From NCBI RefSeq assembly GCF_910589235.1, contig NC_060955.1:363501-427500 (forward strand): a DNA stretch of 64,000 nucleotides. The letters are read 5' to 3'. Shown here in pieces: positions 38,917-50,842 of the stretch. The translations under genes and the position numbers were made by a program. Source of the DNA: Vespa crabro. Taxonomy: Eukaryota; Arthropoda; Insecta; Hymenoptera; Vespidae. Position 1 is the stretch's first letter, and each line of letters starts with the position of its first letter. Under the pieces are notes generated by a model, which had not been told where the DNA came from, did no database searches, and saw nothing but the letters and a program-made list of their open reading frames with translations.

Positions 38917-41900
38917 AATCCTCGAAGCAAAGGATATAAGGGGATCTTAAGTAAACGTTCCTTCTACTATGTCCGTTACGATTTTGATCGAAAAATAATA
39001 ATCGACGTTTCATGGAAATAAACGATCAAAAGCCAACTATTATTTGCTTGTTGTGTTGTTGTTAACTGGAGAAAAAGAGCTATGCATCGGTAACTGCGAT
39101 TGGTATTTGTAAGTCGCATGAAAAGAAGACTGAAGAAAGAATTTCTCATGATATTAAATCTTTTCATGGTAGCGTATGCGACATCTCTTTCGGAAAGAAA
39201 TCTACATGAGAGAGAGAGAGAGAGAGGGAAATTCCTCTCGAGCGGTCGCTTTCTCTTAACGGAATCTCTTTGAAAAAGGTTTCCCCTTTTCATTATTTTT
39301 TTTATCGAGATACTACCAGTGCATATATCTTTACGCGTACACACGGACATACGTAGGCGCGTGTATAGGTCCGGCGGCGAACGGAAACGATTTAATCCCA
39401 ACAGAAAGACTTTTTTGAGCCGCAACGAGCCATCGTTACAACGAATGGTACTACGCGGCTACGATTTTCGAAAAACATTTCGTCGATCGTTTATCAGTCG
39501 GTACTGAAAGAGCAAAAAAAGAAAAGCATCGTTGTAGATAGATACGTATGTATGATCTACCTGTGTGTATGATTCGTTTTGACGGAGAAAAAGAGGATCG
39601 AAGTGGCGGGGGTGAATCACAAGCGAAGGGATGAAAGAAGCGATAAAGAGATTTCGGTTGTCGCGCATCTTTGGTGCGCCAACAATTAGCGTGGATTGTT
39701 GTCGGGCTTGGAATGCGGTCTCTGTGGAAAGGGTACGCGCGGATGTTGCTGGGATATACGTATGCTATTATATAGAGTATGTCGGAGGAAGAGAAGGACT
39801 AGGAGCGAAGGGGATAAGGGATGGTCATAGATTCTGCTTCGCTCTCGCGTCCCCACGTATTTACGCGAATGCGTCTGTGTCCGTCTCTGTGTCTCTATGT
39901 AGGCGCGAGGGTGGGTGCTGTTGGTGGCGGCGGCGACGATGGTTTACCGTACGGTCGTACATCATCGGCCGAGTTTGCGCCGATTTAACCGCCCCATCCG
40001 CAACTGCGACATACCGTCGGCTATGCGACCGACTATGCAAGCGACGAGAGACTATGCGAACGATCGCGCGAACCAGCCGAGCCACGTTCTATCTCGAATT
40101 GCCCTAGGCCCCTAGGTCTCTCCTACCAATAACTTTCTTATTATTTACATTAGAACGTGACTAAAGTGGAACTTTATCGAAAGGAACGCGCACCGTCTCT
40201 CTCTAACCCTTTCATTGTCTTCGAAACTCATATTTTCCGCTTAAGAAATGGATATCTCTATGCAATATTTGTACGATATAATATCAATGGCATATAGCGC
40301 GTTCCTATATGTCTATCATATATTCGCTCGTGCAAGCACGATATAGCTTTTTCAATGCGAAAGAAATAGGAAAATATATCGAAATCTTGGTTTACTTTAT
40401 CGATCGAGCTGTTAACAAGTAGTCATAACTATCGGTGCTCGATCGAGACCTAGATCGACTAGCGTCTAACGGGAAGTGCCTTTATTTTAAAGACGAGAGA
40501 ATGGTATGCATAAGGAAAATTGTAATTAACGTATCTAATTATTTCTATCGAACGTTACAAGGGTATTTATAAGAGAAGAAACGTTGGACGAGAATAGGGT
40601 GGATGGATAGGTCGAGAGAAGAAAAGAAGAAGAAGAAGAAGAAGAAAAAAGACTATAAGAATTTCCGGTACAATCGTTTCAATAAGATAGAGATCTCTTT
40701 TCGGCTCGCGACGGTACTCCCCCGATACATCGAATTTTTGTACGTAGCAAAAGCTACGCCGGAGGGATATGAGATTGGATGGATGGAACTATTCCTCAAA
40801 GGCATCCTTCGGGATTTCGTCCTTCTTACGAGGCAGTTCCGTACGCTCGAGTGCACCTTCGTGTCCAGAAAGTATCTGAATATTCTGATATTTCGAACCG
40901 ATGTTGCGCGCAACGGTAAGAGAGTGCACGCCGCGTGACAGTAGGAAAGAAAAGAAGAAAATGCCGAAGGGAGAAGCGCAAGGCGATCCTTTGATCCGTT
41001 CCTTCGGCAATTTACTGGCTAACTTGGTTCTTTCTCTTTCCATGTGGTGTCCTTAGCAACGGAAGAGTATGAAAAATTTCACTATGGTTCTTGCGTCTGT
41101 TTGTCTCTTTTCGTTTCTTTTCTTCGTTCTCTCATCCCTTTGGATGCTTTCACACTTTTTATTCTTTTCATACCGAAAGGTCATTCGATCCTTAAACGTG
41201 ACCCATATATTAGATCGTTACTCATCTTTCCCTCTTTCTTTGCTATTAGATTTGTATTTTTATATTTGGATAAAAGGAAAACGCGAAAAGGGATATAGAA
41301 GTATAACGTCGCTTGACAAATTCGCGGCTCGATTCAATTTGCCTATGAAGGATTGCATTTTCGGAGAGGAAAAAAATAAAAATATAAAAAAAATATTGCC
41401 ATACCTCGCGTCTGTCTCCGACGGCTAGACAAATTGACGTTCGACGCGATGACGAAGTATTTTCGGTAAAAAGTCAAGGGAGAGAGAGAGAGAGAGAGAG
41501 GGAGGGAGGGGGAGAAGCTATTACGCCTCGGGACAAAAGTGCTGTGTTCATTAAAAAGAGCGAGACAGAGAGAGAGAGAGAGTGAGAGAGAGAGAACGAT
41601 GCAAAAGGCAAGGAAGGGACAAAGAGGAAAGAATAATCGGATCGTTAACGGGAATGGAATGACCGGTTGATCGTACGAATTTGCAAGAATCGCAGGATTC
41701 GTTTCTCTCTCTTTGTTTCTCTTGCTCTATCGTTGCTGCTGTTGTTGCTACTTTTCAATAGGATGTTGTCAAAGGTATCGTTCGAACAAAACCAGACGAA
41801 ACGCTTTTCACAAAATTCCTAATAAAGCGAAAGCGTGAGATACATGCGGATCAGTATTCTACGTGTTACGACCGATTGTTTCCTATCAATGCCAATGAAT

Positions 41901-42945
41901 GCGTTCTTATCGGACGTTCTCAATTTGTTTGATCAAACGTTATTCGCAAGCTTTTCTATCGAATTCTCTCTATTTTCGATTTTACAAGTAAAGATATCAC
42001 CTTTCGTTCGTTCTGTTTCTCTCGTGCGCGCGAGAAAAAGGAAAGGAGGAAGGGCGGCGGCGATGCAGAGGGATCGATGCGGGAGGATGAGCGTGTGCTT
42101 TTCGTCGAATGCGAGAGAATCGAGGCGAGATTAGGTAAGCAGCTATCGTTGATTTTGGCAAAGCGCTTGCAGGTTTACGCGAGCGGCGAATGCCGTGTGT
42201 GTGTGTGTGTGAAAAAAAGTGAGCTTTTTTACGCGGTGCTCGAAAGCGAAGTACGTTTACAAACTTATGGGGCATGACGTGCAAAAGCGGTACAGACAGC
42301 ATTATCGTCGCCGTACGTAGTCCGAGCACGCGTCCCTACCTGCCAGAAGTCAATTTCCTCTATCTCGATAAAACTCCCACCCCTGCTCTTCTCATCTCAT
42401 CTTTTCTCCTTCCTTTTCTCTCGTAACACGATTGTCCTACTAACAAATGTGTCACTCGGTAAAAACCTCGTACTTCCGCATATGATACGCAAATTTTTTC
42501 TTTTAAAAGTCGATTTTCACGTATTCGATAAAAAACGATTGATATCGCCAGACGAAAAGGGATTTGAGATCGTTGCATCGTGAAACTCAATCGGTACATT
42601 AAAGGGCCTTCTGATCGACCAAGCGAAAATCTTGTTTTCCCCGAAGGACACGATCGGTAGAAAGGTTCGAACGCGTTTGATTTATCGCACGAATCCCTCG
42701 CATAATTCCATATAGGGTAGGAGCATCGAGAGAGACGGTGAAGGATCCAAGGGAGGAAGTGTCGAGGAAGAAGAAAGAGGGTTTCACGTCCGTACATGCG
42801 CGCTAGAGGAGTTCTAATAATCTAATACGCCACGATTTAGCCGCAATTTCATGCATTCTCGGGCACACACACGGCGTGGTCGAACGATGCCATCGAGACG
42901 CCACGCATTCTTAGCGTGTCTCCATGTGTATATACGTCTCCTTGT

Positions 42946-42949
<4 letters not shown>

Positions 42950-42998
<49 letters not shown>
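42950..42998. repeat. (GA)n microsatellite
   Basis: 49 bp of pure GA. Confidence 0.97.
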
Positions 42999-43001
<3 letters not shown>

Positions 43002-43683
43002 CAGAACTCGATGTCACGATAAGACGTCGTCTCGGCGATCACTAAAATTCACACCGTGAACAATTTTCATGCTTATAAAATACCTGCTCTCGCCTCGTCA
43101 TCCTGCATTTTCTTTATTTCTATAAAATCGATTCGGAAGAGGACGAGTTTCTTTTTTTTTTTTTTTCTTTCTTTCTTTTCTTTTTTATTATCTCAAATTA
43201 CGGCAACACGATGAGCATAAAAATTGTTTTGATATTAAATGACCTATAAGAAATTGATCGGAGCTAATCGAAAAACTTTTATTATTAGGTTCTTCGAAAC
43301 AAGATTTATTAGAATCATCGATTTACTCCGTTCGATAAACAGAAGATCGTTTCCGAACGATGATAGAAACGTTATTATGAAGTTTTATCGTAGATCTTAC
43401 ATTTGCCGCGATCGTTTATTTTAGCATCGATAATTCGAACGGTTATATTCCGTAGCATTCATCGCATTCTTCACGCGGAGACTATCTATCTTGTAATCTT
43501 TCCCTCTTTCGCTCTTCCATCCTCCTACCGTCGAACCTATTTCTACGTTTCATTCGATAGCCACGATATCGCGCATCGAAAACGTCCAACGATCACGCGT
43601 AATACGAGAAACGGAGTCGCGTTTTTCCCTTCCGATTTAGCGCTCGCGTGCACGTTAAAAGAGCTGCATTTTATGTGCGTGTA

Positions 43684-43703
43684 CACACACACACACACAC
43701 ACA
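43684..43703. repeat. (CA)n microsatellite
   Basis: Ten CA units plus interrupted copies to 43710. Confidence 0.93.
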
Positions 43704-44457
43704 GACACACGTAGAAGGGGCAAGAGCACCTTACGTATTCTATTCCGACGATCTACACTCAATCCGCACGCGACGATTTCCGACGATCGCGAGGGATTTT
43801 ACGATTACTTTTGATCGTACCTAGGTGAAATACGGTTTAAGGGCTTCTTACCTTTTCCAGATATTTTTCTACGAGGACGTTCCCATATTCCTCACTTCGG
43901 ATGGGATAAAAAGCAAGAATTGAACAAATTTAGAGAATGCTGCTGAGTTAATAAAAGGGAGATATTTGGGATTTGAATTTTTTAATCGTAATTAGCTCTA
44001 CCGGCGAACGTAACGGTACAGGAAACGAAATACATCACGTATTTTAGTATTCTACGATAAAAACGTTTTTCGTGTTCCGTACAAATGTTATATTTTCTCT
44101 GAAATAAAAAAATCTAATCTCATTAGGATATGATAGCAGTGATAATAATTAATAATTACCGTTCTGCTCTTTCACGTCTCTCTTTTGTCAAGGGTAAATA
44201 GGAAATATGATCTTTGGCGATTAGCGGAAGGGTCCAAAGGAATAAACGTAAGAGGCAGGAAGACGGAGGTAGAAAAAAAGAGGGTCAAAGTTGGCTACTC
44301 TAACGGTAATCGCGAGAAGGGTATCGCGATGACGCAAGCCCTTCTCCAACTCGGATTAATTAGACGCGATAGGTCGAGTAGGTAGCTAAAGTCGTTGCCG
44401 ACACGGTTACTCCTCGCTACGGTCAATTTCTTACTTTTCTCTTGCAGATCGTGGGAT

Positions 44458-44460
<3 letters not shown>

Positions 44461-44516
<56 letters not shown>
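44461..44516. repeat. (GA)n microsatellite, 56 bp
   Basis: Uninterrupted AG repeat. Confidence 0.97.
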
Positions 44517-44518
<2 letters not shown>

Positions 44519-45845
44519 CTAGTCCCTCCTAAGTTTCTAGAGACGCTTCACGGAAAACTCGCGCGGAACCAATTTGATAATATCGTTGCTGTCGTCTTTC
44601 GTGGTTGTACCTCTTAGAGGTCTCTGTGAAAAGAGAAAGAGGAAGAAGATAAAGAGAAAAATGAAAGAAAAAAGGAACGCCTCGGGAAGTTTCGGAGACA
44701 ATAGAGTTATGTATATATCTAGGAGACGCATCCATGTACATGGTAGAGAAAGAAGACTCGCTACAAATGCGACCGCCATTGTCCTTCATCCCTTCCTTCC
44801 TTCCTTCCTTTTCCTTTTCCTTCTTTCATCCTGCACGCCAGAGATAAGGATAGAAGAAGACGTTGTGAGAAATGAAGAAACTCTCTTTCCAACGTAGCTC
44901 TCTTATATGTACGAGACAGAACCGTTAGAGAGGGATTCGATGCAGTTCGACGGCTCTTCGAAAATCTTCCTCTTCGTTCTTTCGGCCAACCGTACGTATC
45001 GAAGGAATTTCATCCGTATTCGAAGAACGTGTCTTTCGATTTCTCAAATATGATCGGGAGAACATTTTTAACGGGACGGGAAGAAAAGAAGCAAGTCGCC
45101 TTTTTGCAGTCAATGCTCGCGGTATTTCGAACGTTCTCCTTCTACTTGAAAATTCTCCGAGAACGAGACATTTAGTAGATATTTTTAAGAGATAAAAATT
45201 GCTCGTCGATAGATCAAAAAAAGAGAGGGAGGGGGGGGGGAGGAAAAAAAAAGAAAAGAAAAAGAGAAAAATCGAACAGACAACGTAACATTGCCGAACG
45301 TAATAATATGAAAAGGAGAATTGAAACGACAGTTTAAATTGATAGTACGATCGTTGGCAGTGATCGAGGTACTGCTATAGTCAGACACAGGGTTTGACAC
45401 TCTGGAACTTCTGTATTCAATGACCGTATATGCAAAGGGTGGAACACGTCCATAACAGATAAATTCGAAATAGCATTAGAAAGAAGAAAAAGGTAAAATA
45501 TTTCGTTGATCGAGGCTCGATGGAAGAAGGATGTGAGAGTAAATTACTCCTGCGGAAGATGCGGAAGAACCGAAGCTTCGTCTCGGACGTAGTAATTCGA
45601 TGGCTTCTGTTTCGCGACTAATTATGCCCTTGAGAGCTATCCGATCACCCTCATACGGCGCACGGACGCTCGTTATCGTGTTTCGTGACACGTAGACGTA
45701 TAAATTCCGAAGTAAGCTATATCGTATATTATTACACTAGTAGTACGCGGACTCCTCCTAGACGAGCTTTTCGTTCAGGTTGCAGAAACGCGGAGGAATC
45801 GAAACGTATGTAATACATAGATATATACATAGACTATATTGCATT

Positions 45846-45873
45846 ACACACACACACACACGCACGCACGATA

Positions 45874-45918
<45 letters not shown>
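45846..45918. repeat. (CA)n, (CGCA)n and (TA)n compound repeat
   Basis: CA at 45846-45861, then CGCA units, then pure TA at 45878-45918. Confidence 0.95.
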
Positions 45919-45923
<5 letters not shown>

Positions 45924-46940
45924 TCATATACAGCTACATACGTATGGATATTTGAAAGCAAAGTCGTTCCCGAGGGTGACGCCTTTGGTATAGTAAAGGC
46001 TCGGAAGGAGAATGGAGAGGACGAAAGGGAGAAGAGGGAAGGACAGTTTATCTCCGGCACCATAAACGTGCTAGATATTATGGATAGTGGACTGAGTTAC
46101 GGGCCAATATTTCTTCGTAATTATTCTACGTTCCTCGGTAGTAGATAGCATCGGGGATAACGGCTATATGGCTTGTACGAGTCGACTCGCGCGCGAGCGA
46201 TCCCTTCTCTTCTCTGCTCCTTTGCTAACTTCCTCTTCTCCCTCCTCCTAGAATTTACCTTCCAATTTTTTTATTACCCCGATGAGACAGACTTTCGAAC
46301 GCGATATTGGACTTCTTTTTTCATGGGTTCGATCCAAAGGATTTATTGCCAGCATTTATATCCTCGCACCGAAATGAACGATATGAGCTTTCTCTCCCCC
46401 CCCCCCACCCTCACTCTCTCTTTCTCTTTTTTTGCTCGATCGAGTAGACTTTATCGTTTCGATCAAAGTTCATTTCGATTCGAACTCGTATCGATGATTT
46501 TTCTCGAATAACAAGTCGCAATTACCTATAGCAAAAAATTTTCTAGACACAGAATAAAAAATAGATTAAAATTTTTGACGAATAAAAAAAAACATAAAAA
46601 GAACAAAAACACCTTTTGATATTTAGTGAAATATCTGTAGATGGTAGATACGCAAAGTGATTCAACGAACGAGCATTGAATTCGTTATGATCGTGGTCGA
46701 TTAAAAATGAGCGAGCATCGAACCGGTGAATCGACATTTTTCCAGGACGCGAAAGCACGCGTTGTTCGGCGCGTTTACGAGTAGCGCTTGCTAGCAGAGC
46801 TTGCGAGGTGCTATTCTAAGCGTACGTGAAACCGATTTAATAGAAATGGCTTTTTACATAACGAGATTTTCATGTACGCCAGGAAGCGCGCTCGGTCGTA
46901 CTTTGACCCGTTTTTATCGCGCGAGCACCCGTCTCTCCAT

Positions 46941-46942
<2 letters not shown>

Positions 46943-46988
<46 letters not shown>
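46943..46988. repeat. (GT)n microsatellite, 46 bp
   Basis: Pure GT, followed by CGTACG-type alternating sequence. Confidence 0.97.
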
Positions 46989-46991
<3 letters not shown>

Positions 46992-47430
46992 CTCGTACGG
47001 GCGCGTATGAGAGTACGTAGGTATTATCGATGTTCGTCGTCGCTTCGCTCGCAAGATCGATGGTGTTTTATCGAGGAGCGAGATGTTGGCTGACCGCGGC
47101 TTATGCCGCGTCGAAGCGAGTAAATAAGCGTGCGGATGACGGCGATACTCGTCAGAGGAAATCGAAAAACGAAGAGACGAACACCAACGAGAAGCTGCGA
47201 AAGCCGTGCGAAACTTATTTCCTCAGCGAGACGTCGAGACGCTGTAAAAGAGAGAATTCGACGCGTCTTCCTTCTTTTTCTCTTTGGATTCATCCCCATC
47301 CATCCATCGCATCCATCCATATATTATATATGTATTTTCGATCGTTCGATCTAACAGATCCGTCATTTTCAAAAAGAATTTTTATTGTTACCCGTCCACT
47401 TTCTTTCAGTTTTATCTTACTGCAATTTTT

Positions 47431-47470
47431 TTTCCTTTTCTTTCCTTTTCTTTCCTTTTCTTTCCTTTTC
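47431..47470. repeat. 10-bp tandem repeat TTTCCTTTTC, four copies
   Basis: Four exact decamers inside a longer pyrimidine tract that continues to about 47500. Confidence 0.93.
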
Positions 47471-48645
47471 TTTTCTTTTCCTTTTTTTTTTTTTTTTCTT
47501 ATACTTTTTCCTTATTTATTCATATCGTAAATTGACCGAAAGTAAAAAAGCCCCTTAGGTACTTTTTTTTTAACTTTTAAGACAAAGCTTTTCAAGAAGG
47601 AGCCTGATCCGAGAACTATTCCTTCCATTGTATATTTATATTCTTTGAATTCGCACAATACAAAGCGAATTATATAACTTTTCGCGGGTGTCTTGATAAT
47701 ATTACGCGAGATACCAACAGCAAAATTGAAGGAACTATTTTCTAACTGATATAATTTAGTTCCTTTATCAAAAGTACCGAGACCAATTTATGAGAAATTG
47801 CGTGAATATTTTATATACAAAGTTATATACCCGTATTCTCTTTTTTTGTTATTCGAGATAATTTTTATTATTACGTTGTTCATATATCGCGTAGAAACGG
47901 CGGTGATAACTAGAGAAAAATTCTTTTGTTTTCTTTTCGATAAATTAATTAAAATGCAGATACGAGAGTGAAAAGAGGAGAGAAAAATTTCGTGATTTCA
48001 ATGAACACGCTAATACGGACGCGTCGACCCTTTCCGCGATCGTTTTCACTGGCCGCAGGGCAAAAGGGAAGGTATACCACTCGAGAACTAGTAGGAGAAG
48101 GTAATGGGAACGATCGATGGCAAAAGTTGCGCGTAATTGTTCGAGAGTGTTTTCCCTTTCTTCTTCGTTCAGAGTCGCGCACCGTGGAACGTAAAGAGAG
48201 AGAGAGAGAGAGAGAGGGGGGGGTGGAGGTGGGGGTGGAAAAGGTAGCCCGCACCGGGAGACGCACGGGAAAGTTAATTCCTCGTTATTTCGCTACCCCT
48301 GGCAACGATTAACGAGAAAAGAGGTGGGAGCGGATGATGTCTTTTCGTGCGAAAATCCTTGGAACGCCGGCGATTAGTCGAAGAAAAGCCCCTTCGGGCT
48401 AAGGATTAATTTTGGAAGTTCGACTCTTCGTTCGACTCTCGTTTCCGAAGCAAGACAATTACGCCGAGATCCCAACGATAATGATCCAAACCAATTTTGA
48501 TATCGCGCTCTTTCTAGGGGTTTTATTTTTTTCCCGTCGGGGAGGGACGCGGGGGTAACGAAAGAGAAATAAAAGAAAAGAAAAGGAAAGAAAAACAGGC
48601 GACGAGTAAAAAGCAAATTATATAATTGGAATATTTTCATTTCAG

Positions 48646-48763
48646 GATGGTCCGCATGATCGGCGACGAATTCTTGACGGAGGAACGGGACCGAAAATAC
48701 TACGCCGACCATTATACTTGCTGTCCACCGCCCCTCTTCATCATTCTCATCACCCTCGTGGAG
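48646..48763 (+). CDS. rho: Rhomboid protease, exon C: juxtamembrane segment and start of TM1
   Basis: 118 nt between acceptor TTTCAG and donor GAG|GTGAGT, a near-perfect site. The first G completes the split codon of exon A or B; 39 codons follow and end in phase 0. The peptide contains EFLTEERDRK, then YYADHYTCCPPP, then a hydrophobic run FIILITLVE cut by the intron. The Y-x(4-6)-C-CPPP block just before the first membrane helix is diagnostic of the rhomboid/stet/RHBDL subfamily of intramembrane serine proteases. In Drosophila these cleave Spitz-type EGF-receptor ligands in the secretory pathway. The catalytic GASG serine and histidine helices lie in later exons not found here. Both A-C and B-C joins keep the frame. 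I cannot tell from this exon whether the gene is the direct counterpart of rho or of stet. Confidence 0.93.
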
Positions 48764-49684
48764 GTGAGTGGGTAGAAGCGAGTAGAGTAATCCGTAGTCT
48801 GTAACGAGCGTTCCATGCTGTACAGAAGCTAGAGAACCGTGTTTATATAGACGGACTGCTCTTTGATCTTGGACCGTGCACGCGCGAGCCTTGATTAGTA
48901 AAATTTTAACGAGACTAATTTATACACGGATGGACCACCGTCTCGCCTACGCGTCCACGAATCCACGTAGTCCCGGCAATGTGGCTGCTTTGAAGGTTTT
49001 AGATCCTTCGCGTCTATACATGAAAAGAAGACCTAACATTAGGTACTTGCTTATTTTCACTTGCATCTTTCTTCTATTTATTTATCTTTATATTCGCGTA
49101 TTGTATGCATAATTATATTATATATAATTATTATGAGAGACGTAAAAGTTAAAATCCACTTTCTCCTTTTCTTTCCTCTCTTCTTTTTTTTTTGTTTTTT
49201 TTGTCTCTCCCCTTTTTTTAAAATTAGCAAATTGCTAGGACCCTATTGGAACGCTCACAATCGGCAAAAGAACGTCGTTGGTATACTGTATCAATTTACC
49301 AATTAATGGAGATTTCGTTCTTCCTATTATTTGGTTGAACTTTTTTTCCTCCCTTGCTCGGAAGGGAAGAACGTCTCCGAGCGAACCAATTAGCAGATTG
49401 TCGTTGGACCGAGTGGAGTGTTAACGTTCCAGTCACGATCGATCCGAACGCGAATACGGATATTCGAGGTTTGGAATGCCAAAGGAAAAAAACTGGCTTT
49501 GGGATTGGAATCTAGATGCACCTGGAAGAAGAAAGGAGAAACGACGGCTAAGACGACCGGAAGAACGTTCACCGGTAGTAATTAAATTCGAGATTTAATA
49601 TTGATGAACGAGCGTATATTCGACGAAAATATTTTGCACATTTATTTTCGTATGACGCTCCACTTTTTTCTACGATCTTCTTTG

Positions 49685-49716
49685 CTCGGTTTTATATTAC
49701 CTCGGTTTTATATTAC
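49685..49716. repeat. 16-bp tandem duplication
   Basis: The unit CTCGGTTTTATATTAC occurs twice head to tail. Confidence 0.9.
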
Positions 49717-50481
49717 GCATTCGGAGAAAAAGTTACTGTAAATATTCGTTTAGTGATATTATTATAAAATGTAAAGGGAAAGTAGTAAAAGGGTATATTT
49801 CATCTATTCTAGGAAAGATATACCGAACTGTAACGCAGCTACGTTAACAAAGCTGCTAATAGCTCCAAGAATATTTACCTTGGTGGTAACGCGAATACGT
49901 AGCGGGAATAGTATGTGCACATAGGTGTCCTAGCTTGCACACGTACTTGGTAGAATATATTGTTTATACGATAACTAGCGCTGTCCGCTTCTCGAGTATC
50001 CCTTGCCACCATATTTCGCGGCAATGAGCGGCGGCAAACTTTTATCTCGGCCGAGGGCTGATGTATCGTTTCTCGCGCGCACCGTTTTCCAACGAGCGTG
50101 TGGGTCGAAGAGTGCCTTTCGCTCGTCCTTTTCCTTTCTTCCTTTTCGTGCCAACGTGAACAACGGAGAGAAAAAGAGAGAGAGAGAGAGAGAGAGAAAC
50201 GAACGAGTTGGAAGGACTCTCGCTCAAGGGTATACATATCGGTAAAGGGAGAAAGCCGGTAATCTTTCGTGCGGAACCGACCTTTATTTCTGGCTGTCGC
50301 ATATTTTCTTTCTGTCGGCCGGTGTTCGCCAGTAACAGAGAAAGAGAGAGACTCTCTTTTGCTCGTTTCGAGAATCGATAATCTTGATCCTACTTCTTTC
50401 TAGCCGTCGTATCTCTATCTTTCTCTTACTCTCCTTTTCTTCTATCTTTTCTACTTCAATTTTTCTCTTCTTTCTTCCTTC

Positions 50482-50482
<1 letters not shown>

Positions 50483-50543
<61 letters not shown>
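50483..50543. repeat. (CT)n microsatellite, about 60 bp
   Basis: Uninterrupted CT. The minus-strand frame reads as a long Arg-Glu repeat. Confidence 0.97.
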
Positions 50544-50547
<4 letters not shown>

Positions 50548-50811
50548 GTTTACATCGTATCGATATCGTAGCGAATATACGGTTATCTAAACAACCGTGA
50601 GGCTTTATCGATCGATACATATTCCTCTTCCTTCTTCCTCCCATTTTCATCCACCTTCCGCTTCCGCGCTCTACAACTCGTTCCTCACCGTCGGCGTAGT
50701 TTACATCGTCTCGTCGTACGTTGAACGTTAGCCTCGAGGCTACGTACACGTGAGGATGTTCTACTTTATTCATCCACATCTTTTCGATTTCTTTTCCTTT
50801 CTTTTCTTTTC

Positions 50812-50842
<31 letters not shown>

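Larger units (their letters stand above)
28984..48645. other. Long intron between exon B and exon C (about 19.7 kb)
   Basis: No further rhomboid exon or other gene is supported. Contents are simple repeats: (AAT)n near 29257-29284, T-rich with poly-C near 29907-30012, (CGAT)n near 31696-31718, (CT)n and (TA)n near 31907 and 34745, (GCTC)n near 35704, GA tracts, a (GT)n at 46943 and short tandem duplications. GC-richer patches lie near 35750-35900, 38000-38290 and 39850-40110. Long introns of signalling genes such as rhomboid often carry enhancers, but I see no cluster that proves one. Confidence 0.7.

Noticed and set aside
39631..40107. ATG-started frame of 158 codons in a GC-richer patch
   Set aside because: No recognisable domain, Ser-Val and Arg low-complexity parts, and no convincing donor in phase with exon C.
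46321..46340. GGTTCGATCC resembling a tRNA B-box
   Set aside because: No A-box at the right distance upstream and no cloverleaf pairing.
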